43,872 nucleotides of DNA from DATARH01 sp050246595 (GTDB lineage Bacteria; Pseudomonadota; Alphaproteobacteria; ATCC43930; CGMCC-115725), in contig JBFWVT010000041.1 of assembly GCA_050246595.1 (NCBI GenBank), positions 1 through 43,872 on the forward strand. The letters are read 5' to 3'. The position numbers and the translations under genes are program-made. This document shows positions 41,477 through 43,872 of the stretch, one piece after another (position 1 is the first letter of the stretch; each line of letters begins with the position of its first letter). A model generated the notes under the pieces. The model made no database searches. It was not told the origin of the DNA and saw only the letters and a program-made list of their open reading frames with translations.

Positions 41477-42241
41477 TTACTCTTTGTATGACGGGTCGAT
41501 ACGATCGAGCTTGCGCAGCAATGCCGCCCATTCGAGCTTCTTCGGGTCGGTACGGTCGCTGACTGCTCCGCCTCGGGCGATCGCCGCCCTGACAACGCCG
41601 TCATCAATCGGGTTGAACTCGGCTCCTGATTGCTGAAACTGGAGTTGCATGGCGCAGGCTCGTTCCATGCGGTAGGTCAAGATAAAGGCGTCGCCGATCG
41701 TCTCGCCAATGACAATAAGACCATGGTTCCGCAACACCATAATGTGGCGTTCGCCGAGATTGGCGAGAAAACGTCTCCGTTCCTCGCCGCTTCTGCCGCT
41801 GCCTTCGTAATCATGGTAGGCCACGTCGCCGAGCACCTGCAGCGCGTGCTGGTTCAGCGGCAACAGTCCCTGCTTCTGCATCGCTACCGCGCAGCCGGCG
41901 ATCGTGTGCGTGTGGATGACGCAGGCGATCTCGGGGCGGGCGCGATGGATCGCGCTCGGGATCGCAAATCCGCTGCGATTGACCGAGGCATCCGTCGGCT
42001 CGACGTCGTTGCCGTCGCTATCGATCTTGACCAGCGACGATGCGGTGATCTCGTCGTAGAGCAGGTCAACGCGGTTGATCAGGAAATGATCAGGTGCACC
42101 GGGTATTCGCGCCGTGATGCGCGTGTTTATCAGATCCGACCAGGCAAACAGGTCCACCAGCCGATAGCAGGCTGCGAGATCGACCCGCGTCCGCCACTCG
42201 ACCTCGCTCATCCGCGTCCGCGGTATCGCCGTCGCCGCCAT
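41477..42241 (-). CDS. Class II aldolase/adducin-family protein
   Basis: 254 residues from ATG 42241, with GAGG eight bases upstream; the frame runs further upstream but lacks family features there. The motif set is complete: EVEWRTRVDLAACYRLVDLFAWSDLINTRITARIPG, CVIHTHTIAGCAVA with metal ligands His110 and His112, GDVAYHDYEGSG and VLRNHGLIVIGETIGDAFILTYRMERAC with the third His. The family performs retro-aldol cleavage of hydroxy-acids or sugar phosphates, but many members are uncharacterised. It is divergent from the cupin gene. Confidence 0.88.
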   Translation of the reverse strand: MAATAIPRTRMSEVEWRTRVDLAACYRLVDLFAWSDLINTRITARIPGAPDHFLINRVDLLYDEITASSLVKIDSDGNDVEPTDASVNRSGFAIPSAIHRARPEIACVIHTHTIAGCAVAMQKQGLLPLNQHALQVLGDVAYHDYEGSGRSGEERRRFLANLGERHIMVLRNHGLIVIGETIGDAFILTYRMERACAMQLQFQQSGAEFNPIDDGVVRAAIARGGAVSDRTDPKKLEWAALLRKLDRIDPSYKE

Positions 42242-42395
42242 ATCGCGATCCTCAGCCAGAAGGCGGCTGACATAGCGCATCTGCCGACCCTTACTGTCAA
42301 GCTGACGCAAATCCCGCCAACCCCGAAATGATTCAATGTGGCGCGGAGTACGCCTTTGCGTGCACGATGATCTCTCTGTGGGAAGGAGTAAGCGC

Positions 42396-42731
42396 ATGAT
42401 CGTGCGGATATATACGGGTCAGGACGGTCAGACCCATTTTGAGGATCTCCCTCTGCCGGCCCAGGAGGTCCACAACGTGGCTCTTCAGGCGGGCGCCAAC
42501 CTCAGTTTCCGCCGTTTCGCGGAGGACTATTTCAGCGATTGGCACACCGCGCCCCGACGCCAATACATTTTTATTCTCGAAGGACAGGTGGAAATCGGGA
42601 TCGGCGACGGCACCACGCGCCGTTTTGGACCGGGTGATGTGCTCCTCGCCGACGACCTTACGGGCCAGGGTCACACGACGCGCTCGGTAGGGGTACCTCG
42701 GATCAGCGCCACTGTGCCGGTGAGCGCCTAA
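42396..42731 (+). CDS. Cupin-domain protein
   Basis: 111 residues from ATG 42396 with AAGGAG seven bases upstream. The double-stranded beta-helix is seen: FRRFAEDYFSDWHTAPRRQYIFILEGQVEIGIGDG, then RRFGPGDVLLADDLTGQGHTTR; the His of DWHTA and of GQGHTTR are likely metal ligands, an unusually spaced pair. It is probably a small sensor or isomerase-like enzyme. The divergent aldolase gene starts 154 bp away, and the isocitrate-lyase-family gene follows in the same direction at 42830. Confidence 0.85.
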   Translation: MIVRIYTGQDGQTHFEDLPLPAQEVHNVALQAGANLSFRRFAEDYFSDWHTAPRRQYIFILEGQVEIGIGDGTTRRFGPGDVLLADDLTGQGHTTRSVGVPRISATVPVSA

Positions 42732-42829
42732 CGCGGGCCTTGCCCGCCATTCATGTATAAAGACACCCCCGGCAGCATCAGGCATCACGCGACGCCAAGT
42801 CGGCTCGGTTACACACGAGGAGACGGCAT

Positions 42830-43729
42830 ATGCCAGAGCGTCAACGTATGACGACCCGATTAAAGGCCTTGTTTCAACGGCCCGAATTATTTGTCTTAGC
42901 GGGCGGGATCAATCCCATTGGCGCAAAGATGGCGGAAACGCTGGGCTATGAAGCCTTCTACATGTCCGGGGGCAATACCTCGGCGCACCAGCTGGGCTGG
43001 CCCGACTCCGGGACCAGTATGCGCGACATGGTGGACAACGCCCGGAAAATTGTCCTGACCGTTGACATCCCGGTCTTCTCGGATGCCGACACAGGCTACG
43101 GTGATGCCATCAGTACGCATTACACCGTGCGGGAATACATTCAGGCGGGCATCGCCGGCGCCCACATTGAAGACCAGAATTTTCCGCCGAAATCCGGCCC
43201 CCGCCGCCGCTGCATCTCGATCCCGGAGATGGTCGGAAAGCTCCGGGCGGCAATGGATGCCAAGCAAGATCTCGACCCGGACTTCGTGATCATGGCCCGG
43301 TGCGATCTCGGCGGCGTTCCAGGCGCCAGCTTTTCGGAGATCATTGAACGCTGCCAGGCCTACAAAGCCGAGGCGCAGGTCGATGTCGTCTGCCCCAACG
43401 GCTTGCGTAGCTGGGAAGAAATTCAGGAGGCGATCCGCCTCATTCCCGGGCCCGTTGTCCCCCTCATTCCCGCCAACCTGTCGCCGTATCCTTCCTTGCA
43501 GGCTCAGCAGGAAGCCGGGGCCGCCGCGGCCTGGTTCCCTGCGCTGACCACCATGGCAGGCCTGCAGGCCAACTGGGATTTCCTGAGTGATTTTCGGCAG
43601 CGCGGCACATTGGCCCTGGATGCGCTGCGTGCCCGGGCGGCTCAGAGTCCCTGGGGCGTCGCCAGCAATGACCGCATTCTGGACGAGGCACGTCTGCGCT
43701 CCATGGAGGAGAGGTATCTTCCAGACTGA
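42830..43729 (+). CDS. Isocitrate lyase/PEP mutase-family enzyme (oxaloacetate decarboxylase-like)
   Basis: 299 residues from ATG 42830, GAGGAG upstream. The chain follows the phosphoenolpyruvate-mutase superfamily barrel: ELFVLAGGINPIGAKMAETLGYEAFYMSGG, SDADTGYGDA with the Mg-binding Asp at about 85/87, and YIQAGIAGAHIEDQNFPPKSG. Where isocitrate lyases carry KKCGH and PEP mutases a related loop, this protein has KSGPRRRC, so the catalytic Cys of the lyases is not in its usual place. Later motifs are FVIMARCDLGG and ANLSPYPSLQAQQEAGAAA. It may cleave or decarboxylate a 2-methyl/oxo-acid; the exact reaction is open. Confidence 0.86.
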   Translation: MPERQRMTTRLKALFQRPELFVLAGGINPIGAKMAETLGYEAFYMSGGNTSAHQLGWPDSGTSMRDMVDNARKIVLTVDIPVFSDADTGYGDAISTHYTVREYIQAGIAGAHIEDQNFPPKSGPRRRCISIPEMVGKLRAAMDAKQDLDPDFVIMARCDLGGVPGASFSEIIERCQAYKAEAQVDVVCPNGLRSWEEIQEAIRLIPGPVVPLIPANLSPYPSLQAQQEAGAAAAWFPALTTMAGLQANWDFLSDFRQRGTLALDALRARAAQSPWGVASNDRILDEARLRSMEERYLPD

Positions 43730-43827
43730 GGTTGGGAGACGCTGCCCCGGGCTCCAGGCGTGAGGACCGGGTGTCAACGAGACGAGGCAAAACGGTGGCG
43801 GCTGAGCTTCACAGAGGAGTCGGAAAC

Positions 43828-43872
43828 ATGGCACAAAAAGGTCGCGGGATTTTCATGGTGTACGTTGATATC
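43828..43872 (+). CDS. Start of a small EthD/NIPSNAP-like ORF (cut by window end)
   Basis: ATG 43828, preceded by GAGGAG nine bases upstream, opens MAQKGRGIFMVYVDI before the edge. The IFMVYVD strand resembles the first strand of dimeric alpha/beta-barrel proteins such as the one at 17210. Only 15 codons are visible. Confidence 0.5.
   Translation, partial: MAQKGRGIFMVYVDI

Noticed and set aside
1..43872. tRNA, rRNA or tmRNA genes
   Set aside because: I found no cloverleaf with the conserved T-arm or rRNA signature segments by reading; a covariance search would be needed to be certain.

Overview
The window is GC-rich (about two thirds G+C) with dense, mostly short-range operons. It carries a full-length secA with a zinc-type C-terminus, thioredoxin 2, GmhA, and several families of short palindromic repeats of a kind common in alphaproteobacterial genomes. 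Two PEP-CTERM proteins point to an exosortase-type cell surface. The best fit is an environmental alphaproteobacterium (Rhodospirillales/Hyphomicrobiales-like, perhaps uncultured). This is an inference from gene content and repeats, not from a marker-gene comparison.

Layout. 1-1690: the 5' two thirds or more of a large secreted-type protein (three PPC domains, then FG-GAP repeats), cut by the left edge; a four-copy 11-bp iteron lies upstream. 2032-6986: a run of small catabolic-type genes (VOC protein, NHL propeller, NTF2-like protein, luciferase-like monooxygenase, and an alpha/beta hydrolase without its nucleophile). 7108-9649: gmhA and a long-chain acyl-CoA ligase. 9906-12497: oligoendopeptidase F, a HicBA toxin-antitoxin pair and a probable remnant of a BrnA-like antitoxin. 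12419-17050: a minus-strand operon with a two-component flavin monooxygenase (acyl-CoA-dehydrogenase-fold oxygenase plus flavin reductase) and two MFS transporters. 17210-21111: a small unknown protein, trxC and, convergent to it, secA. 21406-24885: a dihydropyrimidinase/hydantoinase, a PEP-CTERM protein and a GFA-type protein. 24923-31275: an isoquinoline-oxidoreductase-type molybdenum hydroxylase (iorAB), a divergent DAO-family oxidase, an acyl-CoA dehydrogenase and an MFS transporter. 31539-34973: a second PEP-CTERM protein, a G12 tract, a Pro-rich exported protein and an FAD-dependent oxidoreductase.

35000-41000 is a decay zone. It holds a capA gene truncated at a repeat and frameshifted, an MmgE/PrpD gene with a stop and a frameshift, an orphan fragment, a single-base-frameshifted esterase, and a 186-bp MITE with 25-bp inverted ends and a perfect 8-bp target duplication. 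From 41047 to the right edge come a DUF1653 protein, a class II aldolase divergent from a cupin, an isocitrate-lyase/PEP-mutase-family enzyme and the first codons of another gene.

Functionally the window reads as a patchwork of oxidative catabolism of small or aromatic/heterocyclic compounds (flavin monooxygenases, molybdenum hydroxylase, hydantoinase, acyl-CoA enzymes, MFS importers/exporters) around one essential gene, secA. I found no single obviously new multi-gene defence or biosynthetic system. The most distinctive signals are the nucleophile-less hydrolase paired with a luciferase-like monooxygenase, a palindromic repeat carried in frame inside the molybdenum hydroxylase gene, the intact MITE, the 11-bp iterons, and the cluster of freshly broken genes.
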